Below the pieces are notes generated by a model, which had not been told where the DNA came from, did no database searches, and was given only the letters and a program-made list of their open reading frames with translations. Both the position numbers and the translations under genes were made by a program. From Acanthaster planci (taxonomy: Eukaryota; Echinodermata; Asteroidea; Valvatida; Acanthasteridae), in contig NW_019091366.1 of the NCBI RefSeq assembly GCF_001949145.1, positions 2,593,847 to 2,657,846 on the forward strand: DNA of 64,000 bases, given 5' to 3'. This document shows positions 1 to 41,572 of this stretch, one piece after another (the first letter of the stretch is position 1; each line of letters starts with the position of its first letter).

Positions 1-26462
<26,462 letters not shown>

Positions 26463-28000
26463 GAACGACCACTTGGAGATGTACCGTAGCCAAGCAGAAA
26501 CACAGCCAGGGAGATACCCGCTGGTCCTGATCGGCGTTGGAGTTGTGAGAAGTTGGTGTTAATAGTAACACACACTATGTCGGCGTACTGGTGGAGTGCG
26601 AGACGGGGGACAAGGGGGACAAGGGGGGAGAGGGGCAAACTATCCAGGGATGATGCGGAGCAGTGAGCCGGTACAGGCCAGGTCAAAAGATGACGGCGTG
26701 AGGGCGCGTGGCTCAGTTTCTGAGACTCAACTAAGCTCAGCTATCACTTCTCCTGGGGTTGAATGACTTCAGCGCTTGACAGTACACGGCAGAGTTCACA
26801 GTGTGAGTGGGACACCTTGTCTTATCATCATTCGTCCGGCAAGTGGGGAATCGCTACGGTAAGTGAGAAACTTGCACGATCGTGACTGGAAACTGGCACG
26901 TCTTACATGCATCCCCTAGTCGGCACTGTCTGGTCGCTTTAACCACCGTACAGGTGTCATATACTTAGGGTGGGCTTACTCAAGGAGGAAGGGTGTATAC
27001 CGGTGGACTTGTTACCACCACCGTGTGTATATGTACACTGACCGAGAAAATATATATTTATATTAATACAATGTTGATGATTTGATAGTGCACGACCCAA
27101 TGTGAATGAACCGACCCTTCATCGGAGAAAATTCAAGCGTCCGTGCAACGTGTGACTGAGCGCCTATTATGCGTTGGCCCACGTGAGTAACCCACAACGT
27201 GTGTTCATGACACACACTGCCACACAGTGTGCAGACGGACAGCCACGATATAGATTGTGCACAGCGCAGGCAATCTGACTTCTGGTGGGGGTTGGGACTG
27301 TCTCGAGAGAATCCCTTTTGTTCCCATCAAGTGCTGGTTGTTGAGCGTACATACGCACCGCTTTCCCCGAGGACTCGATTCCCCGTAGATAGCTGGCTGC
27401 AATCCCACATGGTCTCGACCCTAAGGAAAACCACAGCAGCGAGGCAGCGTCACAAGCCACGCCCACCGATCCAAATAAGGCAAGACGGTATGCCTGGAAT
27501 GCCCGCTGTGACCAATGGCAGACGGAAATCTGCATGGGTTGTGTTTTTATTCTGATCAATTTCACTCGAAATATCATCAAGTCGGTGTCTTCGGCGTGGT
27601 CGGATCATGGAGCTATAGTCGAATGATGACAGTCGGTTTGCGCCGCTCGAGTGGCTATGGTTACGCTCTCGCACGGAGGCCTGAAGATCCACGCCACTTC
27701 ACGCCTGCTTTGCATAATTGAACCAGTCCAGAATAGTAAATAAACATTTGTTAATAAACAAACAGAACCTATGTGCTGCTGTCGACCGCAAGGAAACTTC
27801 AAAGGTCCATGCACTGTGCCCCCGACGAAAGTAAGGTCTTTCGAAATGTTAAGTCGGGCCACGTATGTCGTGTGACCACTGCAGAGACACCTATAACACC
27901 AAGCAACTTGTATGTAGGAAAGATACCATGCACATAATTATGTCACGCATACTTGTATATTGGCAACCAGCGTGTGACTATTCCCACATAGTGCGCATTG
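26463..28000 (-). promoter_or_regulatory. Probable EBF 5' UTR and promoter region
   Basis: This is the region directly upstream of the EBF start codon on the minus strand. It is CpG-richer than the flanks up to about 27700. A TATAAATA sequence lies on the minus strand at 27062-27055, about 590 bases before the ATG, but no transcription start can be fixed from sequence alone. The assignment is positional inference. Confidence 0.35.
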
Positions 28001-31000
28001 CCATATACATTTCCATATCATTCATGTTATGAGTAGGCCTATGCAATTGATATTGTGATCATACCAAAGCCAACACAGATGCATAAGCGCATAAAAAAGA
28101 AGGTGGTTTCGGGACTTTAAATCAAGTGTGCTATTGTGCGACCACGTGTAAAACATTGCACATTTTTGATGTTTTGTTGTTTTAGTAAGCTAACGTTGGC
28201 TTGAAAATCCAATTTTTAACAGACAAGTTATTGAAAAAACACATAACAGTATACGGACGAAATGAGGCTACAGACAATGACACTGGAATGAACTGAATCT
28301 TCTCTCAAGAGTGAAATTTGTCAGGATATTTCTTGATTGCAGGATTTGTCATCGGATATTTCCTGATTTCAGGATGTTTCATCAGGATTCTAAAGCCTGG
28401 AAAATCCGGAGATTACAGTGACGACATTGTCTGTCTAAAAGTTGCTACAGAAAGCAAGAAATTCGTGTTTTAAGAGGCACCTTATAAAAGGCAAACATAA
28501 TAGACTCTACGCTGCTCTATTTGTGGATATTTCATTTTCCTGTCATCTTTTCCCTGTTCTATTTAATGCTGTATTTGCATAGAATGGAACCAGACTAAGT
28601 CAAGACGAAAAGAATCGACGATGACATCATTAGTAAAAATATGGATCAAAGGCTCCACATTGTAACGATGTTTGCAAGTCCTTCACTTTCCTCAATACAA
28701 ATTTGCGAAATGTTTGGGCGGGAAGTTTCTGTCGGAAACCTTCTGCCAGGGCTTTCAGCATTAGGCTATAGTTTGATATATATTCGAGAGGTTGTTCCGA
28801 ACAAGAAAATAAATAAACAAACTTACCCGCAGATCAAAGCCAATTGTACAAAACCAAAACCGATCTTTCTATCGTGGATATGCAGTTGGAAAGAATCAAG
28901 GATATATCATCATTACGACCCACTCAAGTAATCAGTTGACAGTTTTACATATTTTGCGGACAAAGAGTTGAGAATTGTTCATCTTTCATCGGAGTATTTT
29001 GCAGCGGCAAGAATGATGATTGTACAGGCTTGTGCTTTGCGTCTAACACTCCGAACAAACTCCATCACAGCGAGATGATTTCGAAGCGATGACAGCTGAT
29101 GCGCAGCGGGAACGACACGGGGTGCAATACCCACAATCCACGCTGGGCATACCCACCGTACACTCCCTGTCAAAGCCACGGACTTCGATTTTATTACTAA
29201 AGACTCTTTCATCAAGGGCACTCTTTCTAGTTCTAAACAGTGCATTATTGTGTCAAGAATGTAAGAAACAACCTGAATGGTGCTTACCCGCTACTCATAA
29301 AAACTCTTGGCAATTTTTGAGTAATGAGTTTACAAAAAAGAACTCATGCACATTTTAAGTGTTTCATTGCCGACCTCCTGGCCACTTTTGCAAAAGGTGA
29401 TGTCGTCCTTTCCTTAATAATTGGAGCTTACTCGGAAAAACTAAGCCACAAGGATTGCTCCATGCTCACTAGTATTTGGCCTATTTTGCTACTAAAATGA
29501 CATCCAACTTCCGAACGGAACTTTGGTTGAAAAAAATGTATTCGAACAATTGTGGGTATAACGTGCCCACTGGTTTCAGAAAATAACTTTGAATATGTCT
29601 GTTCCTTCTGACTTCAAATTTTGCAACTCTCGCTAAGGTTATTCTGAAGTTAATATGATAAAATCAAATCGTTCATTCCCAAATCTACCAAGATTAACTG
29701 TAAATGCCACTTCTGAAAGTGTATCAAATAATGTTTGACATCTTAATAACAGTGTTCGGTTGGAAGGAGAAAAATCAATGTTTTGTTTAGAAGTATTTCA
29801 TTTCTGGCAAGCACCCCCACCGCCACAACCTCCGACACTGCACCTGCTGGAAAAATAATTTATCGATTAAATCGTTTCGGCATTCCTCTCAAAAATGAAT
29901 GGCAAAAACCTGTCAACCTCTGTTTGGAAATGCTTTCCATAGGCATTGCCCCATAACCCTAAAACACTCAGAGTACTCGCCGAAAATTGAAGACAAATAA
30001 AAATTGTGAAACCGAACACTGCTTGTCATTTTTCATGATGTACGGCCAAGTAAATTTCATTGTCTTTGATCTATACCAGACCGCTTCATGTCTGAAAGTT
30101 TGCTTGGGCACCAAGCGCATGCGCACAGAAGCTCGTGTTTATGATGGAGAACATTTAACAACAAACATGACAAACTGAGTTGCCATTGGAGCAAACGGGA
30201 ACGGTGCATTCGAGATTACTCCTCGGAAGGTTTTCATGCTGTTACGTCATTTTCCAGTGGACAATGAGGAAAGCGCCGCCAACATTATCTAAATGCGATT
30301 GACTACATGTAGGTACAGAATGTGTAAACATTATTTTAATTAAAAAATGGTTTTCTCCATTTACAGAGAGCCCCAGTTATGTTTGCACAATAACTAAGGT
30401 TTCCTCCTAAGCGACAGCACGACAGCATGACTGCACAAAACCATTGACAGATGAAACTCTGTCTGAAATATTGGTGGGAATTTCAGCCCGTTTCTTTTCT
30501 GTAGAAGAAAGATATTTATTCAGATTTTGTTCAACTTGTCGATACTCCACATAAACTGGAAAATATCTCCAGTTTTCCTGATAAATGTAATTGATCTGGT
30601 ACCAATCAGTTTCTTGGTCCGACACCAACAGTTTTTAAGAAAATGACTAGTTTCGAAAGACCCTGAACATGTCTCCCTATTCAGAAATAATTTACGATTT
30701 GGGTTCGAAATGTCAGTTTGAAATCTGAATGATGTATTCGTGGAACATAATTATGAGTCCTTCTGAGTGCATCTAACATTCAACACTTGCATAAACCCGA
30801 ATCAATATGGCACAGATTAAATCAGACGCCCAACTAGTCTCATTATACGAGGCGTCCTAGTTGTTTGTGAGAGCTTTGACAGATATCGGAAATCGCACTT
30901 GACTATTGAGCCCGAAGCGTAACAACGTTCCAGCTTACACCTTCCGATCCTACTCAGGCATCTACCGTTTTACCGTCGTCAGTTCTTCATGCTGTGGTTA

Positions 31001-34000
31001 CGTTTTGGGTAAAGAGCTCTTGACATCACTCACATTTACAGCTTGTTGCTGTGTTAGGCACATCACAATAGTTTGATTCGTCCATAATTTTACTGTGAAC
31101 GGTGTGCGAATTTTTGTAATTTTTTACAACGTTGGATTTGTCTGTATTGTACGTCTGTATGGTTGGATCGACATTTCAAATGTCCTTTTGCCTCTTCAGA
31201 CATTGACGCTTCCGGTTGACGTTTGAATTTTCTCTTTCGTACGACAACACAGTTTGTTTTCTGAAAATTTCGATATTGTTGATAGACTTCTTTAAAATCT
31301 TGAGTACACAGTCGCAGCAAACAAAGAACCACCCCGAAATTAGTTAGGAATATCAATCAAAATGGGGATGCGAAAATGAGTGGGATTAGTCTCTCTCTAA
31401 CTCCAGTCTTGCATGAGGACCACTTCCGACAATCTTCTCGATTTTCAAGAGGCCCAGCAGGCAACGAGAAAAAAATCAAGCAACCTGAAAAGTGTTTCCA
31501 ACTGCGCCCGAATCTGTTAGCATTTCCCCCACAATTGTCCATGGCCACAGGCTGGGCAATATTAAAGAACAGCGGACGGTTTTGTCAGTTTTTTTTCTGC
31601 AGTTTGCTCCACGGATGTAGTCGGCCTCCTCGCTGGCATCCATTCAGGACCTCTCTGCTCTCCCTGCACGGCGCATTAACGACAACACTGCGTAATCATC
31701 CATCATAAATTTCACTCCAGAATAAATGCGAAGCTATTTCGTCTTGTTTTCTTTTCATTTGCCATTACTTGCCAGCGTTCCTGTATAGCAAATATGGTCC
31801 AGTCCTTTTTGCCTATTACGCGGGGAACCTCTAGCTCACACAACACACTTGCACGGCAAACACGGGCGGTCTTACGGGGAAATTGCATGCCATATGGTCA
31901 GCGTTGGTTCGGCGGGCCGCGATCGGGCGAGGAGTCAGTAGACCAAGTCGCTTCTGATAATTGACGGCTATCATTTCCAGTGAAAAGAAACGCCATGAAA
32001 GCATTATGTCACGTTTGTTATTGTCGTTGCGTGTCAGTGGGCCCCTTCTCAAAAGTCCCAGACAACGCGTTTTGGCTAAACATACAAGCTGTGCTTGCTT
32101 CCCGGGAGTTTGCCGGGGGAGGTTGGTTTGATGCACATTGGACTCATCATCGGCATTTGAAGATCTGCGAGTCACACCGCCCCGGCCCACTGTCTTGCAT
32201 GGCGTGGACTTCAGCCTCAGCGTGTATCCCCCGTGAAGTTACCCCGTCGGGATGGGCCGTGATTCCCGTAAACATGGAGGATTATTTTACGGTCTGAAAC
32301 GATTCGTTACGGCATTAATCGGCGAGCCATGGTGCCACAGTCAAAGAAGAATTCTTTGAGGAATATGAATTATTATAAACACATCGTCCCTTGAAATCCA
32401 TCCATAAATATAAACCATGAATGATTTGATTTTTTTCTAATCCAAATTAGCATTACTCACAAAAGCTTTTTCATTGCTTTTTACTGCCGTACCCTGGCAC
32501 GAATAATCACAGAAAGCTAATCGACTAAGAGTTTAACAGGTGGAATAGTGAGTTACTTTAAACCTTTAAAAAGTGATCAAAATGAGTGAGATGACATTTT
32601 CAAATTAATCTCCATATTGAGGGATGTTGGCTAATTTTTGTCTTGATCACGTGCCATGTAATATGTAAGAATCTGTTTAAACTGTTTTCAGTTTGAGCAT
32701 TCGTTTATATAGCAAATGTCTAAAGAAAGAATTATGCAAATGTAGAGATATTTGGACTGCCAAAAGCCGTGTTTCCAAACCATGCATTGTCAAGTACTAG
32801 CTCGTGGACCGACTTCATCTTGCCGAGTTACGATGATTGCCTATCGGACCATCGGTGTCTCACGTCTAGCTGAAGGCCAAGTGCTTGTCGCTAAATGACC
32901 CGATCTTGAGGTGAAGTAGTCGGTGTGCGTACCACAATGCTACACTCTCAGCGGGCTCTCTGGAGGTGACAAGTGGGACCGTCCTCCAGAAAGATAAAAG
33001 GATTATAGCCCAGACACGCCCCTTGGTCCACACGCGCCGCACCTAGCTACCTCGAGCACAGGGCTCCTGAGTTGCTCCCCTGGTACCGCCAACGTTGGCC
33101 TAATTGATAAGTGTTTGCTTTGGTATATAGGCGGTAGCATGTTGATTATCATACGTACACAACATTTCAAGCGGACTGGCTGGGGACGTAGGATTAGGAC
33201 AAGTGTTTGCACGTCAGAAAATAAGTCTTTGTTATTTGGACTCATCAAATGTTGCAATCTTTCATTAATGCTGATTAAATATTTATCAGAACTAGGTTGC
33301 CGTTTTTTCTCTTCTTCGTTTGCCATCTAATTTGCCTAACAAAGTCGTCTTTTCGTGTTCTATGAGGCAAGAATTTTACACTTTCATACCTGAATATTCT
33401 ACAATGAAAAATGAATGATGTATTCCAGGTGAAATTCTGGGGCAGATGACGTCAGCGGAAAAAAACGACCACGGCACAGGGGTTATAGTGTTTATTTTCT
33501 CGCAATTCGTTCCTTAAGTGGTTTTATATTCCTCCAGTGTTGTCGGGATTTTTTTTTCACCGCAGCACCAAGTGATTATTAAGTAAACATCATGCACCGC
33601 AGGGCCAGCCACAGCAAGAGGGCATCATGCCACTGGGTACTTTGGACGAGTTCAGCGGCGAGCAAATGACTGGCCATGCCCCGCCGAAATTTTTAAGGAT
33701 CAAGGAAATCTCGGACGGCCGAATCGTCACTTTTTCAAACTCGCATTGAAAAGAATCAAATTGTATATCATTTTCATAATCTACTCATTAGCTGTAAGGG
33801 GGATTAGTGGCCCGTCCCATCCGTCATGTATCTGTTGCGTTTTAAGGAGAAGCTTTTTTTCTGTCAATTGTCATTCAGAATCAGAGGGTATTTACCTTCT
33901 TCGCTGGACTCTGGAATACCGGAGGATAGTTGCTAAATTGCGGCCTGTCGAGCCTTTGTTGTGTGTCCTTGCCTTCTGACGAAGGCCTAGCGAGTTTATG

Positions 34001-37000
34001 ATGCATACAAAGCGAGAAGTGCCGGCGGCATTGTACCCATCTGTCGGTATAAACCTGCACCGTCGCCTGCGACCTGAGTACGGTGCGCTCGCACGCGTGG
34101 AGAAAGGTCTTTGAGCGGTCGCTACCGTGTCACAGTAATGTCAGTGAGGACTGGCTTAGAACATATCGAGTGGATTTTTGAGTCGAAAAACCCTCAGGAA
34201 AATTTATCCAGACTCCGTCGACTGCATAGTGATGAGATTATCTGATTGTCTGTTTGCCAGAGCTTATTTCTTGGCGAAATTCATCAGGAGACACGAAATT
34301 CCTAAACAAAGAAATAATATTTTAAAGTTATCGTCGTAGTCTGAACACAAGAAGTCTTGTGATTTCTCAGCTAATTGCATCTATCAAGAACACGGCAATT
34401 TGTGACTCGCGCGTAGTCTCATTAACACGCCTAATTAATTTGCCTTCTCTCATCACTGGGCCCACCTGTTTCCAAAAACTCAACCACCATTCTTCATACC
34501 GCTTCAAAGCCATTAAGGCGTGTGGTGTATTTTACGTATCAAGTATACCGGCGGGACAGATATACCTTAGCCATGAAAAGATAATTAAGATCTAGTTTGG
34601 ACACGATAGCAGTATTTGGCAAGTCTCTTTCTTATAACGCTAACAATAATCTGACCAACACGCGTATGTCGAATAGACACACTACTAATTGAGGTCATTG
34701 CGTTTACGTAACAACCTCAAGGGAAGCGTTACATCCGTAACGAGCTTTAGAAACGCGACTGACTTGTGATATTTAAGATACTATTTTTTCACTGAATTTG
34801 AAAGCACGATGTTTTCAACTCGTGTGAAATTAGACCGTGTTCTTCAGTGACTAAGTACATTTGTCAATTAGCAGAAACGAAGCTTTAATGAGCTCGTAAC
34901 GAGAGCCTGATTCGGCGGAAATCGCAAATAATTAGCGGTGCTTGTCTATGCTGCAGGCCTATGGACACGATTTTTGCCGCTACTCTGTATCAAGAGACTC
35001 TTCGAAATAATCTTCCTTTCCTAAAAATGGCCTGCCTACTTGAGATTTTTGGAAATATAAACAAGTGTTTTCAATTCTCATTCAAGAGGCACAATGCCCA
35101 CAGGACATTGCGTTTGGAGCTTTCTGGACAAATTTTGGCCTACATTAGAACTAAGTGAGTGGAAGCTCGCTGACGGTTTGATTGCCCCGTTTCCATATTC
35201 GCATGATTCGATCACTTTTATAATAATTCCCTTTGCGTTCATTTCTACATCAATGACGTGTTTATTCCTCGTTCTTTTTCTTCTGATGTTAAAAGCACAT
35301 GCGCCAATCAATGCACGCTAATGGCAGTTGCTTTGACCCTGAGTATGTACCGACGTGCACATAACGCTTATGGATATACCCACAGTTACCCAAAAGAGCG
35401 CCAAAAGATGCCAGTGTTGCAATTTGTCGGTTTCATTTGATCACACCCGGTCTGGTCCCTAGACGAATCGTCTGGACTGATAGCATTTCTCACACCTCCG
35501 TTAAAGGGGTTTCTATTTCACTGGTATTCCTCGGTTTGAAATCACACTGACAATTACCCATCGGTCATTAACGTACACGATTATGTCACAAATTCATTGC
35601 CATAAGTTTCATGACAGTAGTCGAGATCAATATCATTATTATTATAGTTTTATAATTTTCAGTGAATTGGCCCGATTGATGGACCTGTTAGGCAACCTTT
35701 ACTCCTTTTGGTAGGCCACTGTTACAAATAATAACATGTGCACATGAATAACGCAATGGATTCTGCAATTTTTGTTTAAACATCAGCGAGAGCGCAGCAG
35801 GGTTTTACAATTGGCATTGTTTTTTTTTCCAACAAAAATTAGATACCTTTGAGAAAGGGCCTTTAAGAAGACTTGATGTGATTTATCCATCGCCACGTAA
35901 TATGTTACTGTGGAGTTTAATTTCCCCGTCGGTGGTTGCTAGGGAATTCTCCTCTTCCTTCGGTTATTAGGGCGCCGGTAGTTTCAAAGGGAAGTATGCT
36001 GGATTTGCTCTGCACCTTTATGCAAAGTTCCGAAGAGGAAATTAATTACATCTTCAAGAAATTGCATTTACTTGATCAAAATTCGGCGCTTGTCATCAGT
36101 TTTGGTGAAAGTGTTTTAAAGGATGGGAATTTGTGGTAGACAGTAAAACATTCTGATCACAAACTGTCTCCAAACAAAATGTGAAGATCTACAGGTAATT
36201 GTCGTGGGCATGAGAACAAGTGTGGTTGCAAACACAAATGGCGCAGTACGTGAAGGGCACATACAATTTCAAACCTTAAACACATGCACACAAAATCTCT
36301 ATAACCAATTGGTTATTTTCACCCTGACGTGAACGATAAAAAGTTTATCAACATTTTAATGAAAGGGACAATCATTATGATTTGCTGGAACATTTCCGAG
36401 ATTCGCTGAACATAACTGAAAACGTAATGACCAATGAGAGTACAGAGAAGACGGCGAGATTCATGAAGAATGTCCCAGGGCAAATCGCGTTCAATCCTCC
36501 GTACATCACCGCAACAATCACCGGCCAACAGTCAATCATAAAACGCTAGCACCAAATGACATCAAAGCAGCAGTATTTTGGTCTATTGTAGCTGTGATCC
36601 GCACACCTCTACGGCGGTTGGGCTTCATTCATAGCCAGCCGTTCTTCCCGTGATTTTAACCCTTTCCGCTTTCTCCCCATCCGCTGCAGGCAAAACAGAC
36701 CAGCTGTTCCGTTTTTTACACCGGCTTTCCACCTATCTTCCGAGCCAGGAGTTCGTCACGGAATAAAGGTCTGTTCTTCCTACTCTCCGTCTCGCCCGAC
36801 CGCGGTAGGGCGATCAGAAGAGTAGTAACAACCTGCGCGGCGCGTTGTGCCTCACCATCGGCCGTCCGTCTCTTCAAAAGCCGCCGCATTAAAGTCCGTG
36901 AGATGATGACTCGAGATATGTAGGAAACACGCCCGATTTACCCCGCTCTTCAGCCGAGGTCGAAACTAGCAAAAGCAGGGTTCATATATAGCTTGTGAGG

Positions 37001-38270
37001 CAGATTGGCTACACGAATGGATGGATTGCAAATGATGGGGATACATTGTGAGAGGCTCCAATGGTCTATCCGGATGGAGGAAGGAGATTGGTAGAAATGA
37101 AAGGTGTGGTAGAAAAGAAAGCGACCTCAAAGAGCACAGTTAAGAGTTGAAACTATCATAGATTGTTGGTTTAAGAGTTGTTGCTAACCAGCGGAAGTCC
37201 TACAATGTCATCTTGCCTACTCAGGCAATCATTAGTCTGCCTTCCCCCTTGTTCTGAGGATAAAACTTTATTTCTTCTGAAGTTGGGATTTTTTTAATTT
37301 AAGGAAAGACAAACGAAAAATACTTTAAACCATAAACATTCTTTTCAGTTGCTGCTTTCATTAATCAAACAATATGAAAACAAAATCTTATTCAACTGTG
37401 GAGATTCTGCTTTCATGAGCAACTGCTCTGATGAAAAGTAACCTCAATGATAATAATGGTGTAGCTCCTTTCTGTAATCTTCAGTTTAAGAAAAGTGAGT
37501 AAACAGTGATTTGTTCAAAGCTGTATTTGTTGACTGAGTGACAAGTCATAATAGGTTACTGTGCACCAGGACAGAGGTCAGGCAACCAACATACATGTTT
37601 CGATATTCCTTTTTCAGTGGATTTAAGACGTTTCCTGGATGTTTTCCCAGGGATGTCTCAGGTTGTCTTTTCTCATTTTTTTCGCTTGATCACAAACACA
37701 AGATGAATCACCTTACGCCCTCTTGAATATAATGAATACTCCTCCCCAATTTCTCTTTTCAGCAATCAAGCTAGTAAAATGACTGGCAAGTACACATAAC
37801 TCTAGCACACATGATACATACGTGTATCTCCCCTATTACGAGTTTTCTATAATCCACTACGTCATCATGACTAAACGGTTTCGTCCTGGCCTATGGACAG
37901 CATACACCAAATGTTTTTGTTGTAAACCGCTGTCTTCATGACCACGGCTAAACTGTATATAACCCTGCTAATTCAAATTAAATATCCCCCGTATGTGATA
38001 TCAGTCTGCATCTTTCCGTTGGTCTATCGGTCTGATTGTTTGCTGGAGTATGTAGCTCTCGAGGCTTGATTCTTCGTATTCATGTTAACCGTTTGCAAAC
38101 TTTGTTTCAAAGAACATCTCTGCGGTATTACTTTTTTGTCGTGTTTGATAACTACCAACTTTTAAACTAGTAATGCACTTTATTCTATAATGGCAATTCA
38201 GATCCAGAATACAACTTTTTGTACAGAAAAATCTTTTCGTTTTTTTTCTCAAATAAATGTGGCATAAATC

Positions 38271-38296
38271 AGAGAAAGAGAGAGAGAGAGAGAGAA
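38271..38296. repeat. GA microsatellite
   Basis: Near-pure GA dinucleotide run with two interruptions (AGAGAAAG at each end). Confidence 0.9.
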
Positions 38297-40372
38297 AGAC
38301 AAATCACATACTTCATCCGACAAAGAGAAATCATTTTTCTTAACTCGGCCCAGGTGCAACAAGGTCCCATTTGGGAATAGCCTGGCATGGGGTGAGTACA
38401 CAACACACATACTGGCCTGCCAGGTCTGATGCACTGACTCAGCTATTGGGTAGGGTCCTAAGGGTTTCTAATTGGAAACATTCTTCAGAATAGGGGTCGT
38501 CGACTTTTTATGACACGTTCTAAAAAATGAGGTTTCTGCAATAGTCTAGGAACTGACGTAGCCAATCAGTTTGCCATATCTGTGGTCTATGCAACATTGG
38601 CTACGTTTTTTTTCGCCTGTCAATGTATTCTATTAATTAACCACCATTAACGATGCAGCTTAATGGAAAATATCAGTTTGAACGACAAGATGGTAAAAGC
38701 AATGTTTTTCTGAATTCCAGCACGTTGTCCATCAAGAGAAATGTGTTTCGGAAACGGTTGTTCAATATAGCGCCCTCAGCGTTAGTTCTGAAATCACAGG
38801 GAAAGGTAATGGTTAATTGGCACTGTTCTACACAAATAAGACCAAGAACTAGGAGGTCTGAAGTCATTATTTTTTTGCTGAAAAGATGAGTGTAGGTAGA
38901 CTTCTTCAGAATGGGATCAAATTTCTGCCGAAATTGGTTTTATTGTAAATTTATGCACGCGTCGCCTGACTGCAATTTCCTTTCCAGTTGAGATGGAGGA
39001 CAGGCAGCTAATCCTCAATTTCGCTGTAAAAACAATAATTCAAGTCAGTTAGGAGTACTTCCGTTCCTATGCAACTAATCCTTGGTATTATTCGAGTTTC
39101 GGAAATCACGGATTGAAGTCCATAAAACCTGGTTGGGGTTTAGGGTGTGGCGGTTGTTATTAAAATCGAGAGTCGAGAGAGAGACCCAACATTAATCCGT
39201 TAAACACCGCACTATCGTGAATCTAACATCCAAGGCGAAATGACTAGGAATGTGCTGCAAGGCACTTCTGGAGCAGTCCGACAAGAAAATTGACCCTGAC
39301 TGGCGAGAAATATAAATTCTTGTCTTGTGTATGAGAGGGTTGACCCGCAATCGCAACTTGATCTGGTGTACGGGAAACGAGCGGTTCTGCGCCGAGCGGC
39401 AGAGAGGCTGCTAGGCCAGGAAATGGGTCCAATTTCCCCCACGGCTGAAGTGTCCCGGCTCTGGGAGTTGGCAGAGTCCCACCCGGACTGTAGTGCAGGA
39501 AGTCACGAGGGGACCAACTACCGTGTCGAGGGCTCTTGTGCTGGGGGCTGGCGGCTCGATGGTACCGTCAGAGAAGCAACTCCTGATACCTCAATTAAAC
39601 CGTTCCGGGGGAATCGCACTGTCCAGAAGTCACGATGACCGAAGACCAGCTCCTGCTCTTGAAGACAATTCGCAAGCAAGCGGAACGATAAAATCGTTGG
39701 AAAAACACTCTCTGAGCTCAAACCTTACCACTTCAACCGCGAAGGTATTTTCCTTGCTCTCTTCACCGTCCGTCGCCTTTGAACAACAACCAACGTTCTG
39801 CCATTCTAAAATGTCCACGGTTCTTGAAAGTTATGCATGTATGAAGAAGTTTTATAACCAAGGGAATTGGGCCGAGTGTTTAAATGGCATTTTTTTGCAT
39901 TGAAGGGAAAAATCCGAACTGCAAAGGTCTCGAACCCTTTCTCGTTAAAAGAATGTGGCATTCATATTGATGAAATAGAAGGAAAAACAACAGTAACAAA
40001 AAAACCTTTTGAATGAAAAAAATAAACAAATAAATAGACCATACATGGTTTAAAGCGCCGGTCTTAACAAATCATGGTCCGATAATAAAGCGGTATAATT
40101 ACATTCCTTCCTCAATCTTTAGAATTCAAATCTTTAAATAGACCTGCCACTACCAAGTAGGCCTACCAAATCACGACAACTAACGGAAATAACACCCGAC
40201 ATTAGCAACTAAAGTATAAACAGCTAAGAACGTTTTCTTGACAAAACTCACTGATTTCTGAGCCGATTCATTTCGTGTCTAGTAATTCTCATTCTCACAC
40301 GTGGGCATCTCACATAAAATCTAGTGGGCATTGTCAAGATTTGAAAAAATGAAATCGCTTTTACTCTCTAGA

Positions 40373-40625
40373 GGCAAAAGAGTGAAAACTTCACCCTCAA
40401 CAATGAGTGAATCTCTCATAACCCCTTTTTAAAAGAGTGAATCCACTCTAAAAAGAGTGAAAACTACTCTAAAAGACTGAAAATCACTCCAAAAGAGGAG
40501 TCATACGAAGGAAAACCTTTTTTCAAGTAGTCCTTTATAGGCCTATGGCTCCTTGGCAGAAAGAAAATTCCACCTTTTTGAAGTGGTTTTAGAGTGTGTG
40601 ACTTTTTCACTCCTTAGCCTTTAGA
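40373..40625. repeat. Degenerate AGAGTGAA / CACTCT repeat block
   Basis: Many copies of AAAGAGTGAA and its partial complement (CACTCTAAAA, TTTTTCACTCC) are interspersed over about 250 bases, forming short overlapping inverted and direct repeats. Confidence 0.6.
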
Positions 40626-41537
40626 GAGTATGACAAGACTCCACAGCAGTTCAACCCTGTCACTATATTTAAGTAACTCATTCCTTCTAAGGAGCGTACA
40701 GTCATCACACATCATCTGTAACCAAATCCATCATTCCCTTTAAACTGAATTTTGAAAATGTGGGATTTCTCCAAGCTTTCAAAAACCTCAACATAACTTG
40801 ACATCACCAGCCCTACACCTCATGCTAAAACTCGTTGTGCAAACCATTTCAATGTTTTGAAACCCTCCACTCTCCCACTGTCTCTTTTTCCACGTTCTGG
40901 AATCGGGTGACATAATTGATTCACATACAAAGTGCCGGATACAGGGAGCCATCTGTCATTATTCTGCATATAATGATTACATCATAAACTTGAACTCAAT
41001 AGAACATATGGAAGGACATACATCAACCTACTTAATTCACCCCATTCGGACAGTTCAATAAATAAAAGCCCTTTGTGGCCCAATGACGTGCTTAAAGAGC
41101 ATCCGTACTTATACGCCCTGTTAGTTGGCTTCAGTCAGAAAATCATACGTCGTGATCTGTAGGTTCAACATGGGTCTCCATTTTGTTTCAACTGTACCTA
41201 TTTCAAATCATAACGTAAAAAATCACACAAGAAAGAATCAATCACGATTGATCACAAAGCACATATACCTGTGGCAAAAAGGCACAAATGCAACCAGTGA
41301 GTAAACTGACATTCATAACCAGGAGGTTGTTTACGACTGCTCGTGAGAGGAACATAACACGGCTTGAGGTGTATTTGAAAAAAAAAACTAAAGTAAATAG
41401 TTTGAACAAAATCATTAGAAAGTTATAATTTAAACTTGTTTGGATTTTGTGACTCAAAAGATATTAATGAATGGCATTCACATAAATGTTTGTGCTTGGT
41501 CGCATAAGACAGGCTCAGGAGAATGGACGCTGATAAT

Positions 41538-41572
41538 GTCCCTCGCCTACGGTGGCTCGGGCATTATCAACA
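41538..41572. repeat. Short foldback GATAATGTCC / GGGCATTATC
   Basis: A ten-base inverted repeat with one mismatch around a 15-base loop. A partly similar string (GCATTATCGACATGCCC, then CTGTCCT) occurs near 25170, so this may be a fragment of a dispersed repeat. Confidence 0.35.

Noticed and set aside
27167-27862. Overlapping open frames on both strands (up to 137 codons)
   Set aside because: Open in several frames at once, as expected in a CpG-rich promoter region; no family motifs.
36655-36680. TTAACCCTTTCCGC resembling the MITE terminus
   Set aside because: No matching inverted end was found nearby, so it is probably chance.
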